In this document: piece after piece, positions 11,460 through 22,900 of the stretch
Layout: each line of letters opens with the position of its first letter
How positions within the stretch are numbered: position 1 is the first letter of the stretch
Assembly (NCBI RefSeq): GCF_000149955.1
Contig: NC_030986.1
Span: forward strand, 3,535,185-3,599,184
Reading direction: 5' to 3'
From: Fusarium oxysporum f. sp. lycopersici 4287
Lineage: Eukaryota; Ascomycota; Sordariomycetes; Hypocreales; Nectriaceae
Length of the DNA: 64,000 bases
Program-made: the position numbers and the translations under genes
Notes under the pieces: generated by a model
Seen by the model: only the letters and a program-made list of their open reading frames with translations
Database searches by the model: none
Told to the model about the DNA's origin: nothing

Positions 11460-12447
11460 GATGTCAAATAATGGCGAATTGTGGTTTGTCTGGGTCTCCC
11501 GTTCAACGGGTTCGACGGAAAGAATTGCTTCTGCGACAAAAAGAGAAAGCAAAGAGAAAGATGGTTCGGCTACGTGTAATGCGCCTTGAAAGAATGGATC
11601 GAAAGGGCCGAAGATCTGTAGATGACATTCGACCCAAGTAGAAGTGCTGCGAGTGGACGAATCCTTCTGGCTCCTGGATTAGGTTGAGGCCGTCAAAGGA
11701 TAACTCTATGGTGAGATGATGTAAGTGGTTGTTCAACGTGAAATGTCACACCCGTATCAATGGTCTAGAAGCTGAGGTGAGTTGGTGAAAGGAGCGGGCT
11801 TATTGTTCCCCTCGTCCCTCTCAAACTAAAAGGAACAAACTCCTATAATTATTGATGGATAGAATCCAACTTGACATTGCTTTGGGTGGGGGTCGACCCA
11901 TCCCATCTGAAAAGATGGCTGAGTCCGTCGGAAGCGGTTGGTGGCCCTCCACTAGCAGACAACGGATGGCGGGACTCTCAGTGGTTCCTTTTAGTGGAAG
12001 GGCATTGTGCCTGAGGGCCCATAGTGCAGGGCACCCTTGTAACTCAGGGATGGGTCTCGTCATTCAATATATGGTTGTTCTCAAATCAATTTCTCCTTCA
12101 TACCTCACGCGACCCCTGATTTATCTACATAGGCATACCTTTCTTTGATTTGAGATCAGCTTCAGCAATTGATACAGTTTATTGTCATTGCAAGATAAAG
12201 AGTTGGTTACGGCTGAGTGAATCATGATCTGATTAAATTGTTAACATTGTTGACGCTCAAACACTATTCCTTTCATGCGCCCCTGGACTCCCTCAATCTA
12301 TACTATCTTCTCGGGTATCGCTAACGGCGCACACTCCTTTTGATATCCCCTGCCTTCATTGGCACATATTCCAGATCAAGCACGTGGTGATCTTAGCATT
12401 CCTGTCTCAACCCTGGAGACTGCCGCCCGCTTTGCTTGCTAGCTTTC
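11460..12447. other. Intergenic: promoter of DUF726 gene and 3' flank of UTP23
   Basis: This is 988 bases between two genes on the minus strand. The right part is AT-rich (12060-12300). Only short antisense frames occur. I see no RNA gene or repeat. Confidence 0.4.
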
Positions 12448-13413
12448 TCATGTCTCTGCCATGGTCACTTCCGCGGCTGCAGTGTCCGTTTCGCCGTCGT
12501 CTGCCGTGCCTGCAGTAGCCTTGTTCCTCCTCCGTCTCTTTCGCTTGCCGGCACCTTCTTGTGGCGCGTCCTTCGCATCAGTAGATTCTTGCTTTCGTGG
12601 TTGTTGTCCTTCTGTCTTTGCCTTCTTGGGCTTCTGGACCGCCAAAGGATTAGGCCCCTTGGGTCCGTGTCCTTTCTTCTTCTTCTTCTTTTGTTCTTCA
12701 GAGTTGCCATCGGTCTTGTCGGCCTTCTCGTCGTCGTCTGCATCATCTCGCTTTCGCTTGCCCAATTGGTTCTTGATCTCTGCTCGAAATTTGCTTCTCT
12801 CCTCCTTTGCTCGCACTTGAACGCTCTCATCCGCCATTGGCTCGAGAATCATAACACTCCTCTTGATATAGATGAGGGGGACTCCTTTGATGCCTCGCAG
12901 CATCCTTCGTACCTCCTGGTCTTGGCTGGCCACAACGTAGCGATGCTTGTTCTGAAGTGTAGCCTTCGGGTCGACAACTGATCGAAGACACTCTTGAGTG
13001 CTCAATGGCTCGGGATAATCGTCGGGATGGTGACCGCATCGTCTTCGCTCCAGGGTCTTGGCTAGGTCAATGGCCTCATGTACACCTGGCTCGTTTCGCG
13101 CTGCGTAAAGTTTGCGAATTTCGCATTGAGTAATCACTATTCCGGTTAGAAGATCGACCACGACAAAGTTTGTCATGAAAACATACTGGGCTTGACCTTG
13201 CCATGAACTGTCCTCGACAGAGCGGGCTCGAGGTCCATCTTGAACCGGGAAGAATCTCTCACCATTTCGGCATCGACTGCATCTTGTAAGCTTTGTCTAT
13301 CTGGCTCAAGTTTGCGACAACTTACCCAGAACCTGATAGGGCTCACGAAAGCCGAAAGTCTGGGAGAACTGCTCCATGAGCTTCCGATATTGTTTTGACC
13401 GCTTTCCTCTCAT
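12448..13413 (-). CDS. UTP23: rRNA-processing protein UTP23 (PIN-domain, SSU processome)
   Basis: Exons are complement(12448..13136, 13187..13276, 13326..13413), 288 residues. Both introns (49 and 50 nt) have GTAAGT/GTATGT-type donors. The spliced N-terminus MRGKRSKQYRKLMEQFSQTF, then FGFREPYQVLVDAEMV and MITQCEIRKLY, matches Utp23 orthologues. It is a degenerate PIN domain (about residues 20-160) with the acidic cluster reduced, plus Cys/His residues (RRCGHHPDDYPEP) that bind a structural zinc in the family. The C-terminal third is Lys/Arg/Asp-rich with a run of lysines and basic nuclear/nucleolar targeting sequence. Utp23 binds snR30 snoRNA and helps early 18S rRNA cleavage in the nucleolus. 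Antisense frames opposite the basic tail are compositional shadows. Confidence 0.95.
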
Positions 13414-13846
13414 TTTGAATAATTTGTTGTCGAAGTATGTACCAAGCTAGTTGTTTAGACGTGCTAGGACTGGATGCGACGAAGTCAAGGCTGGCAGAAA
13501 ATAAATTTCCTTATCGCGGCACGTGCGATAAGCTAAAACCGACCCGCTGCTATGCGCCATGGCTGTAATGCCCCGCCATCCCACTTCCTTCACTTCCATT
13601 GTCATGGCCATCTTCAGGGCTGAAAACAAGTGAAGTGCTATTACTTTATCATGGGGGTTCCATATCTGAATTTTGTCTAGGCAGATTGTCTCTATGTAAT
13701 GCATGATGACCCGTTATATGAGAGCCATATGTTCCCCTCTCCACCATTAAATCGTGTAATTAGGTATCTTATGCTTCGAAGGGTCGATCCGGCAAGTCTA
13801 CTGTAAGCCGTTCAGATGTCTCAGTTGTCCAGCAAAGAGACTACTA
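13414..13846. other. UTP23 promoter / 3' flank of PP2C gene
   Basis: In this 433-base stretch a palindromic CACGTG is at 13520-13525, about 110 bases upstream of the UTP23 ATG, a plausible bHLH-type site. I see no other feature. Confidence 0.4.
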
Positions 13847-15102
13847 TCATCCCTCATTCTTCACGCAGAGGGCTGCGACAACACTGATATCGTCAAGTTT
13901 ACCTGCTACTGTTAGCTTTGCTTTCTCTCTTGGAAACCTGTCGCTATTGCTTACCACCCTCGCTCGCCAAACCCTCCTCGATCGCATGCTCCATGAATGG
14001 ACTCTCAGCGAAAGGATCTACGGCGATTTCCCGGGCTGCCTCCATCAGATCTTGAGCCGCAACTCTCATTCCACCGTTGCGGCCACCTGTGCGATCACCC
14101 TTGTGAGCTTCTGCATGTGTCCCAGATTCCCACTCTTTAATACTTTTGAGTATTCTTGCAACGATCTCATGCTCCCAAAGATTATCGATAACTCCGTCAC
14201 TCATCGCAAGCACAATATCTCCGACTTCCAAATCGACCTTGTCCATAACTGCATTATCAGTGGGTGTGTCAGGGCTGTTAGTCCCAAGCTGTCGTGGGCA
14301 ATCAAACCAGTGCCACTGCTCCACAGTCTTATAAATGACTTTTTCGGTACTGGGTCGGAGTACCATGACCTGGCAGTCGCCCACATTAGTCACATACAAC
14401 ACAGGCGATGCCTGTGTTTTATTCTCAGTGCAAGTCTTGTAATGTAATTGCGCGCCACAGGCTGTTGTTGTTCCTAAACAGTCATGCGACATAGTCGCCT
14501 CAAGAGTCTGTTCATATGCACTTTGTAGGCTGGCGATGGGGTTCGGTTCTTGCGACTTTGGTAATCTAACAAGCTCTTCCTCGATCGCAGAAGACCAGAA
14601 ATGCCCAATCAATCTTGACCAGAGTCTACAGTTAAAGTCAGTAACGATGGTAAAAGAGATTCGGAAGTTGCCCGGCAACTTACCCGGCATGCCCTCTCGG
14701 TCTTGTGGCCCACGCTCCCACGCCGTCGTTGGCACAAATGAAATAATCACTCGCGTAGACAGCATCATCGCCGTTTGTTTTCCCTCTGATAAGCTGTCCG
14801 TTGACAAAAGCACGACGGTCACGGCTTTGGTGATGTGTACTTAAAGGATCGGTAAAGGATGTAGACGGAGGAGAGAGGAAAGGCGGAGGGAATGGGCGGG
14901 GAGGTCGTTTCGCAAAGAGTCCAATGCCTGTTTCGAATCGAAAAGGCAAGATAGGAACATCATGTAAAAGGCGAGTCGTCGTCGAAGCGAATCGTCTCTT
15001 GCGACACGGGCGCCATGTTGTGCATGTCAGGCGTCGAACCGGGAGCGATGGTAAGAAGGATGTCGGGACGGCCGCCAGAATCGAAGATGGTTGACTGGGC
15101 AT
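13847..15102 (-). CDS. PP2C-type protein phosphatase, PTC7/Azr1-like, probably mitochondrial
   Basis: Exons are complement(13847..13902, 13955..14625, 14684..15102), 381 residues. Introns of 52 and 58 nt have GTAAGC and GTAAGT donors and CAG/TAG acceptors. The N-terminus is Ser/Arg-rich and free of acids for about 45 residues (VRRLTCTTWRPCRKRRFASTT), a typical mitochondrial presequence. The catalytic domain shows the metal-binding motif CANDGVGAW (about 130), NVGDCQVMVLRP, VLAMSDGVIDN and a terminal exon encoding KLDDISVVAALCV, i.e. the PPM aspartates in order. Ptc7 of yeast dephosphorylates mitochondrial proteins including Coq7 and so controls ubiquinone synthesis; S. pombe Azr1 is related. 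The metal motif reads ANDGVGAW instead of the common ADGVGGW, so substrate and activity are inferred from family only. Confidence 0.9.
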
Positions 15103-18100
15103 TCCAGCTGCACAAGCCTGGAGCTGCCCCTTTTCAGTTGCCTGCCTGGCCGCAACCTGTAGTTAGATTGCTAATGTGCTCTCCGAGAGAGAGATGTGAT
15201 CCCCAGGAGAGAGCAGAGCACCGTAATCAGGCTCGGACAGTTGGGGAATTACAGACAGCTGCCCAGACACGTGATAAGCCCGATACCGCCAAAAAAGGGC
15301 GTCATCCAGAACAGGCAGTTTTTGTGTCAAAGCGACCAATGATTTACAAACACTATTCTTCTCCCGCAGGAACCCGAGCTCATTGTTGACCCCAACGGTA
15401 GGAGAGCTGACTAGGCTGAGCTAGCATTGGAGGCAGAACGAGAAGAATCACCCTATTCACCCCCTTAGGACGATTCAGTTTGTGCGGTTGGCCTGCTTCT
15501 TTTGTAAAAACTTGCCTTGAAATAGGGATGTGCTTCGGCGATCTTCCGTGAGAGAGTGGCCGAGGCCCAATTGTAGCAATGCATGGCGTTTGATAAGTCA
15601 GCCAATACCTCATCCGTAAATAGGTTATATCTAGAGAAACTCTGAGTAAATTTGATAACTGAAAGGCATATATACATATAGAGGGTCCATAGTAAGGGAC
15701 CTCAGTCAATTATGATTTTGGTGAATTGTGTTAGTCTGAAAGACACGAATAGCAATGGTGGATACTTTGGAGAGAAAGATGAGGAAAGATGAGGGACCAA
15801 TGCATAACATATCTTAGGTAAGGCTACCAGGTTACCAACGGGAAACTGATAGCACTTTAAGAAAATTCTTGGAGACAAGATTGACCAGATGACACTGCAA
15901 CACTGAGGCTGTAGTCGCTGGAGCTGTCTAAGGTACCCACGTGTTGGCGCCATGGAGAGACAGGCATCTTCACACGTCATGAAACGAAACAAAGCTAACT
16001 TGACAAAATAAAAGTGTGTCCAATCTCATGGTTGCCGCACCTTGTTCCAACCGATCTGGAGATTCAACCCAATCATGAATGCCAAGAAGGGTTGGCAACC
16101 TGCAAGCTGCCAAAAGGGAGCCGGATCCTCCACTAGCTGGAGATATCGTCAACATTCGTTCAGGAAAGGCATTTATGATAAGATGAGGGCTGTAGGATGA
16201 CGCATTTTATTGAGACACTGCTCATGATATGCGTTGATTTCTCCACGCAAAGATCAGCTGGACAGGAAATAGTGCCTCATCACGATCTGATCCAAACTTA
16301 TCACCGCAAGATTGGACTCATGACGTAAGGGATGGGGATGAATCGATTCTCAATCAAAGCCCATTTCCCCATTAGGGGTCAGCTTGAACCTCTTGCGGAC
16401 GCTATTATGCGGACTGCGAAAATAGCGTCCAGAACATGATTCTAACGACATACGTGTAGCTGGCATGACGATCTGCGGCTCTTTAGATGAGTCGTCGGCT
16501 TTTCAAATGCCTGACGATCAAACAGGTGGGCCTGGACGATCGTAGGGGGGGTCTTGTATCCGGATGTAAAAGGCTGTGCTAATCGCAGCAATCTCGTGCA
16601 GTTGGAACTTTGAAGTGAGACGTCTCATGTTAATCACAATCGTGATTGACACGGCCAGTACTTCAATCCCCATCTTGACACGCAATCCTTCTTGACCGTA
16701 CAGAGACAAAGGCATTAGTTAGCCGCCTTTGCAAAATAACAAACCCCATTCTGGTTGTAACCTTCGAGCGTATTTCTGGCGGCTGAGTGAGCATGGATAG
16801 TGCAAGGCCAAGGGGAAGCCGGTGTAGCCGGTTGAGCTAGGAGCTTCATAAGATTTTGCCCTGAATTTAGCTACATCTTCTCAAACAATAATACGTTGTG
16901 ACCAATGGGACTTGGTGATAGTCACAAATACCAAGAGCTTGGCTGCATAGCCATCACGATTTGGAGTCCAAGCACAAGCTGCAAGGTCTTGTTCAAAGTA
17001 CTTTTCCATTCGGAGTTTGACAGTCCAGGTAGTCTTCTCCAGGTTTTTGAAAACCCCGAACCATCCTGATCCTTGTCCGGCTGAATTAGGGCTCGGATGC
17101 CTCACTCAAGACTTACCTACTACAGTATGTGCAAAGCCCAGAGGTAATGGATATCTGTGTAGAAGATAATGGCATTATGCATGAATTCGCTACAGATATT
17201 GTATGTGCGCATTCGGCAATTACAGTAAAGCAATTTGCATAATACGAACCCGAAGCCGATAGTCTACCCACTCTATCCGTATCTGAGATGGGTATCAACA
17301 TTTGAGGCCTCAAAGTGCCAAGCTTTTTCTGACCCCAGAAAACTACTGAGCGAAGCCCGCTTATACATACTCCGAACAGATTCTGTTCAAATCCCAGCGG
17401 CTGGACGCTTACGTATCCATGAAGCAGAATGGTGGAGTCGAACCAACACAGTCTAGATACCATGTTGAGGCTTGGCGAAATACTATTGAAGCAATACGAG
17501 GCCTGGCTTGCTGACTTAGCTCGCTCGCTGGTATGGTGTAATTTCGCTGGTACGAGACGGTATTCCATCAGTGAAGAAAGCTGACGGGATGGGACGATAC
17601 CCGCAACATGACGAAACAAGAGAATCGCGATCAGAGTGGCTGGCTGCAGGGCTTCAGGCGCCGAGACGCATTCAATGGATCCCACGAGAAATCATTGATG
17701 GAGACAGCGGCAACAAGAAGCCTTGAATTGGAAGATGGCGTTAGTTAGTGACGAATCTGTTTTGCCGGGATATGCCTCTATCCACTCCGTCCGTATCCCG
17801 CCCGTCGTTTAACGCCGCTCTACGGGCTCCGAAGCGGGAGAATCCCAGCCACTGTCTACCGAATATTCTTTTATAGGCTCACATTGGCCTGTAGCTTTGG
17901 GTAGTGGATCGGCGGTAAATACTGCAGGTACCCAAGCAGCCAAGCTACCCAAGTTACCTCTTTTGTAAGTCGTGAAGCGTTTGGACAAGATCTGTTGCAA
18001 TCTTGCCTTGAGCTCTGCTACGCCGCGAGTTCCAAGTCTTGCTGTTTGTGCAATTTGCATCAGATGCCAGGTTGCGTGCTCAGATACCAAATCAAAGTCG

Positions 18101-19976
18101 TCTCAGACAAAGGTATGATACTGGTGATAGCCGGCGCCAAGCGACCGAAGCCCAGATGCGCGCGGCCTCTTCTCACGTTGCACCACGCATGTCTCCAGAT
18201 CTTGGCTGGGTCATAGACAACTGATCCGGCGTCAGAATGATTGGATGACATGTTTCTCCAACATGGCTCTCCAGACATCCAACTGTCTATTCAGCATCTT
18301 TCCAGTTAGTGAAAGGCATGTTACGAAACAAAGGCCTGCCTTGCGAAGGCTCCGATTGATTCTCTGTCATTCTTTGAATTCTATTTTGGTCTCCAAGTTG
18401 AGTCGCCAACTTGAAACTTGGCTTCCTGTCAAGTATATAGAAATACGATACCCTGCCATTATTGTATGCATGTTGTATTCTTCCTTGCTTCTCACAGCAT
18501 CCAACCTCTGTTCGATTCCCTGATTCACTTTTTATATTTTTACTTCCGTTTTAATTCTCTTGGCTCACCGACTTTGCTTTCATTACTCGGTGTGCAGTAC
18601 ATTAGAGGTGCTAAGAGGGTCCTCTTAGTGAATTGAGGGTGTCGGTTCTAGACTTAGACTTCTCGCCCAGACCACCGCTGGCTGCTAGTGACGTATGCCA
18701 TCGACCAGGTCCATCACCACTCAATTCGTTCATCGCGAATCGTTCATCAAAGGCCCCGACCATACTGTACGGGTACGGGGGTACGCGGCGGCAAGCAAAG
18801 AAGAGCAAAGCACATTTTCGTATGCAGGCAAGCAAGCAAACAGGATCGCCTAAGCCCGGACCCTCTTGTTACCAGCTCCGGAGACAACTCTAGCTGAAAG
18901 CTGCTCAACTCGTGGGACTTATCAGTAAAGGGACCCCCGCGCTGGCTGGAGATCGCACCATTGGACCAGGCTTGAAGCTTGTTGGAGGTCCTCTTTTTTC
19001 CAAGAAAACCTGCTCTTGACGTTGCGATTTCTGGGTCCCTACCAGCCTCTGACAGATTTATTAAACAACGAAAGCCCGCAGGTCGAAACCCTGGAAAAGG
19101 TGTACGTTCTGAAGGACGCATCTCCATTTAAAGCTCAACGCACGCAACACAGGGCGAGCAGCTACAGCGCTGCACCGACCACTAACAAAGTGCCGTTGAC
19201 ATTGACATTGGCATCCAATTGCCATCGCCGCCGACCGCCGACGCCGGCTTCCGCGTATTTAACGTACCTATACTGAAATCACGAAATCACGAAATCACGA
19301 AATCACGGCCACGGCTTATAAGAAATTACCGACCACCCCCATATTTAGAGCCAAGACTTGCATCGTCTAGGTTCTCGTCACTTTCACTTGTCGCTCGCTC
19401 AGTTGCTGCAATTCCTTTTACGGTAGTTCACCACAGTTTTGACCTTGACCAGCTGTACCAGGGCTGGTCATCCTTGGCCGGTTAATAAGTACTGACTGAC
19501 ATGTCAGTCGCCCGAAGCATCCGTATCTGCATCCGCAATCTGCCTTCGCACCCGCCGCAGCACCACCTTTGAATGGATACAGTCCGGCGCCGAGTTCTAA
19601 AGGGAGTCTAGAGTCTAATAAAGTCGCACATACAAGAAGCGCCCACTTCACCTACATCTGAATCGTCCCGCACGCAAGGGCCTGTTTTCTTCTTCTTTCC
19701 TCCTCACTCCTGGACCTTGGATTCGCCCTGATCTTGGATGCCCAGCGATAATCAAGCTTGTCTGGAAATTACGGTACCAGACTGTCGTCAGTATTGTGGC
19801 TGACGCACCTCACACCTCTCGAGACATCCCTTGCGCAGTTGATCTGGTCAACTACTGACCTAACAGCTCTCTCCCTTTTGCTGTTTGTTGTTTCTGGGCA
19901 CCAATTGGCCTGATTTTTCTTCTTGATATTTTGTCTCAGAAATTTCCTCATTTGCAGGCCGAGCATTGTGGACAAA
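15103..19976. other. 4.9-kb gene-poor intergenic stretch
   Basis: It lies between divergently oriented PP2C and CAF120 genes and must contain both promoters at its ends. The inner part has many stops in all frames. The longest frame (17113-17685 minus, 190 codons) shows no motif. A CT-rich, leader-like segment occupies roughly 19370-19440 and 19680-19740. No transposase, long terminal repeat, tRNA or 5S rRNA was recognised. It may be a long 5' regulatory region or hold an unannotated noncoding transcript. Confidence 0.4.
19275..19306 (+). repeat. Microsatellite, (GAAATCAC)x4
   Basis: Four exact head-to-tail copies of the octamer GAAATCAC are read directly. They lie about 670 bases upstream of the inferred CAF120 start codon, in its probable promoter or leader. 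Confidence 0.95.
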
Positions 19977-22900
19977 ATGGGTCGAAATCGAGGTGCGTAC
20001 CATCAAATATTGTGCATTCGTGATTCTCATTCCAGCTCTGGACTTGTCTTTGATCGTCCGCCCCGTACGTTGCGTTGCGTCGCTTTACGACCCGACAAGA
20101 CAGAAGACGGCGCTAGTGATTCGCTGGTCCTTGCCCTGGCGTTGGCCCAGTCTAAGTCTAGGCGGGCTTGCCCATGTCATGATGGATGCCCACTGCACGG
20201 TGGCAGCTCTACGCCTGTAACCACAGCCAGGGGGGGCTGCTTATGGGTACCTCTCGGAACGGCGGCGGGGGCTTTGACATCCACTATGCGTTGACGTGTG
20301 GTGGCCCAAAATGCCCTTGGCTAGTTCATCTAGGGGTCCGTTTCTTTTGGTTCAAGGGACTGAGCGACGGGCTCTCTACCTCCAGGGGCTGCATGCCATT
20401 CTGTTCATAACATCTCACCTCATCCCGTCCCTGTCGTACTAACTCGTTGGTGCCAATACTTTAGTCCTCTCTTTTATGTCCCAGTTCTCTGCGGGCACAA
20501 AGACACCGCCGCCCTCAACTTCTCCTCCGTCAAATTCACCTCACAGACCGGGACATCGCAAGACGAACTCTGTTACAGAACCCTTTCCCGACCACCGAGT
20601 CAGTACCGACATTTCTCGGCCAAACACACCGCCTTCGCGGCCAGATTATGGCACTCCCATAAACGGCGGCTCTCCAATTGAACCTTCTGCTCGCCGAAGA
20701 CGCAGTTCATCTGCTGCATCATCACGACCCCCGTCCATGGTCCTGGCTCATCAACCACCCATCATGGATATCACTGAGGATACAATCCCTGAACTTCAGC
20801 CTATCTTTTCATTCCTCAACAGCCATTCCAACAAGCTGTACCAAGAGGGCTATTTTCTCAAACTCGATGACCAGAATACACGTACGCTCGATCTAGCTTC
20901 CATTGCCGCTTGTTCCCCTCCACACTTGCACCCCTGTGGCGCCAAGTTTACTCCACACTCAACTATTTACACATGTGCTGCAAGGATGTTCAGCTAACAA
21001 AGTTGTTTACAGAGGGCAAACCCAACCCTGATAGAACCTGGACAGAGTGTTTTGCCCAGCTTGTGGGAACCGTCTTGTCACTATGGGATGCCGCGGAACT
21101 AGATGCAGCTGGCGAGGATGGTGAAGTCTTGCCCAAGTTTATCAACTTGACAGATGCCTCGATCAAAATGGTGAATAACCCGCTCGCGTGCCAAGTATGT
21201 CTTCACACTCGACTAACACAATTTCGTCACAGATAGAGTCGCTGCCTACAAGATCTTCAGACGAGCAACCGCTACAGAACATCCTGAGCATCTCAACGGC
21301 TGGAAGAAACAGATATCTCCTCCATTTCAACTCGCGACACTCGCTGCTGCAATGGACTGCCGGCATTCGACTAGCTATTTTCGAGCACTCCTCTCTGCAG
21401 GAGGCCTATACTGGCGCTCTAATTGCCGGCAAGGGCAAATCGCTCAACAACATTGGTGTCATCATGGAGAGGGCACGATTCCCCACCGAAGAATGGGTTA
21501 GAGTCCGATTCGGCGCTGGTGTACCTTGGAGACGATGCTGGTGTGTTATCACCCCTCCTGACGAAAAGCAGTATGCAAAGCTCCAGAAGGAGCTCAAGAA
21601 GAGATCTCCTTACGATCGATCGCCTGTTCCCACACTAAAGGGAGACATCAAGTTCTACGACCAGCGAAAGGATGGCAAGAAGCAGAAGAAGATGCAGCCA
21701 ATTGCTACCATCACCGACGCCTACTCTGCCTATGCCATCTATCCTCAGTCCAAGTCATTGATTGACGCGTCGACCTTACTCAAGGTTGAGGGTAACATTG
21801 CTATTCACACTGATCCTCCCTCGTCTACTGAAGGTTTCGTCTTCATCATGCCTGAGACACACCCTGCTGTCAGCGGATTCGAGATGTTGCTGCGTTTCCT
21901 CTTTCCTACCTGGGATACCTTTGGTCTTTACGGCCGACCTGGGAGACTTGTTGCCAGCACACTTGACTCCAGATCTCTCATGTTTGCTATGCCTAAGAGC
22001 CGCCGCTACGGTTATCTTGAGAATTTGGATGTTTCCAACCTGATTCTCGAGGATGGTAGCTCTGGATGGGGCGAGAGAGATTGGAGAAAGAAGCTCAAGG
22101 AATGCACCGGTACTCGCATGAATGCTGTGGATGATGCACCCACGACACGTTCTCGAAGCAACAGTCGAAAGAGTGTTCGACTAAGCTTTGGTGATGGACC
22201 TCCAAAACCTAAGGCCGGGTTTTCGGATGAACAAGTCCCAACCAGATCCTCGCGATCCTTCTCTCTTACTGAGCGCACTCGAACAGACTCAGCTCCCGCA
22301 GATCCTGCGAGGGTTGCCTTCGGAGGACACGGTCGTAACTCATCCGACCCCAACCAATTGGGAGGCCCTCCTTTCCGTCCTGGTACCAACGGTAATAGCC
22401 CTTACTCAGGCTCGCCACAACGTGGACAGACTCCCGTTGGCGCTCCCCGCCATAACCAAGCTTCTCGTGATGAGAGTCCCGCTTACCAGAATGAACGAGC
22501 TCCCTCTGGCTCTCCTCCCCTGAAAGACTTGGATGGAATGCGTCAGATGCATACTCCTGAACCAGTCTCACGACCCCCAGCCTTCAGCCACGGGTCCCAG
22601 GCTCGCCCCGTCAGCAGAGCCTATCATTCCCCTGAGCTTAGACGGGCTAATAGTAGGCTTTCCGTCACAACTCTGGCCCAGCTTGCCACAGCTGGAGGAT
22701 TGGGTGAACCGAACGATTCGAATCCTTCTCCACGAGGAGATGAGGTGGACGCTGCAAGATCTGGACCATCGGTACTGCCACCACACGCCAACTCCGTAGG
22801 GATATCTGCTAACGACAACCGTTCGCGTGAAGCTTTAAGCCCACTGAATCAGGATCCCTCTTCCAACAGTCTTCCTCCTCCGGCCAACTTGTCCCAACAA

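Noticed and set aside
12436..12981. 181-codon plus-strand frame opposite UTP23
   Set aside because: Leu/Phe/Ser-rich antisense of the Lys/Asp-rich UTP23 tail.
17385..17460. tRNA-like T-arm words (TTCAAATCC plus, GTTCGACTCC minus)
   Set aside because: T-stems do not pair and no matching acceptor, D or anticodon arms could be folded around them.
17113..17685. 190-codon minus-strand frame in the 4.9-kb gap
   Set aside because: No motif, no leader context and mixed composition; likely chance in an AT/GC-balanced region.
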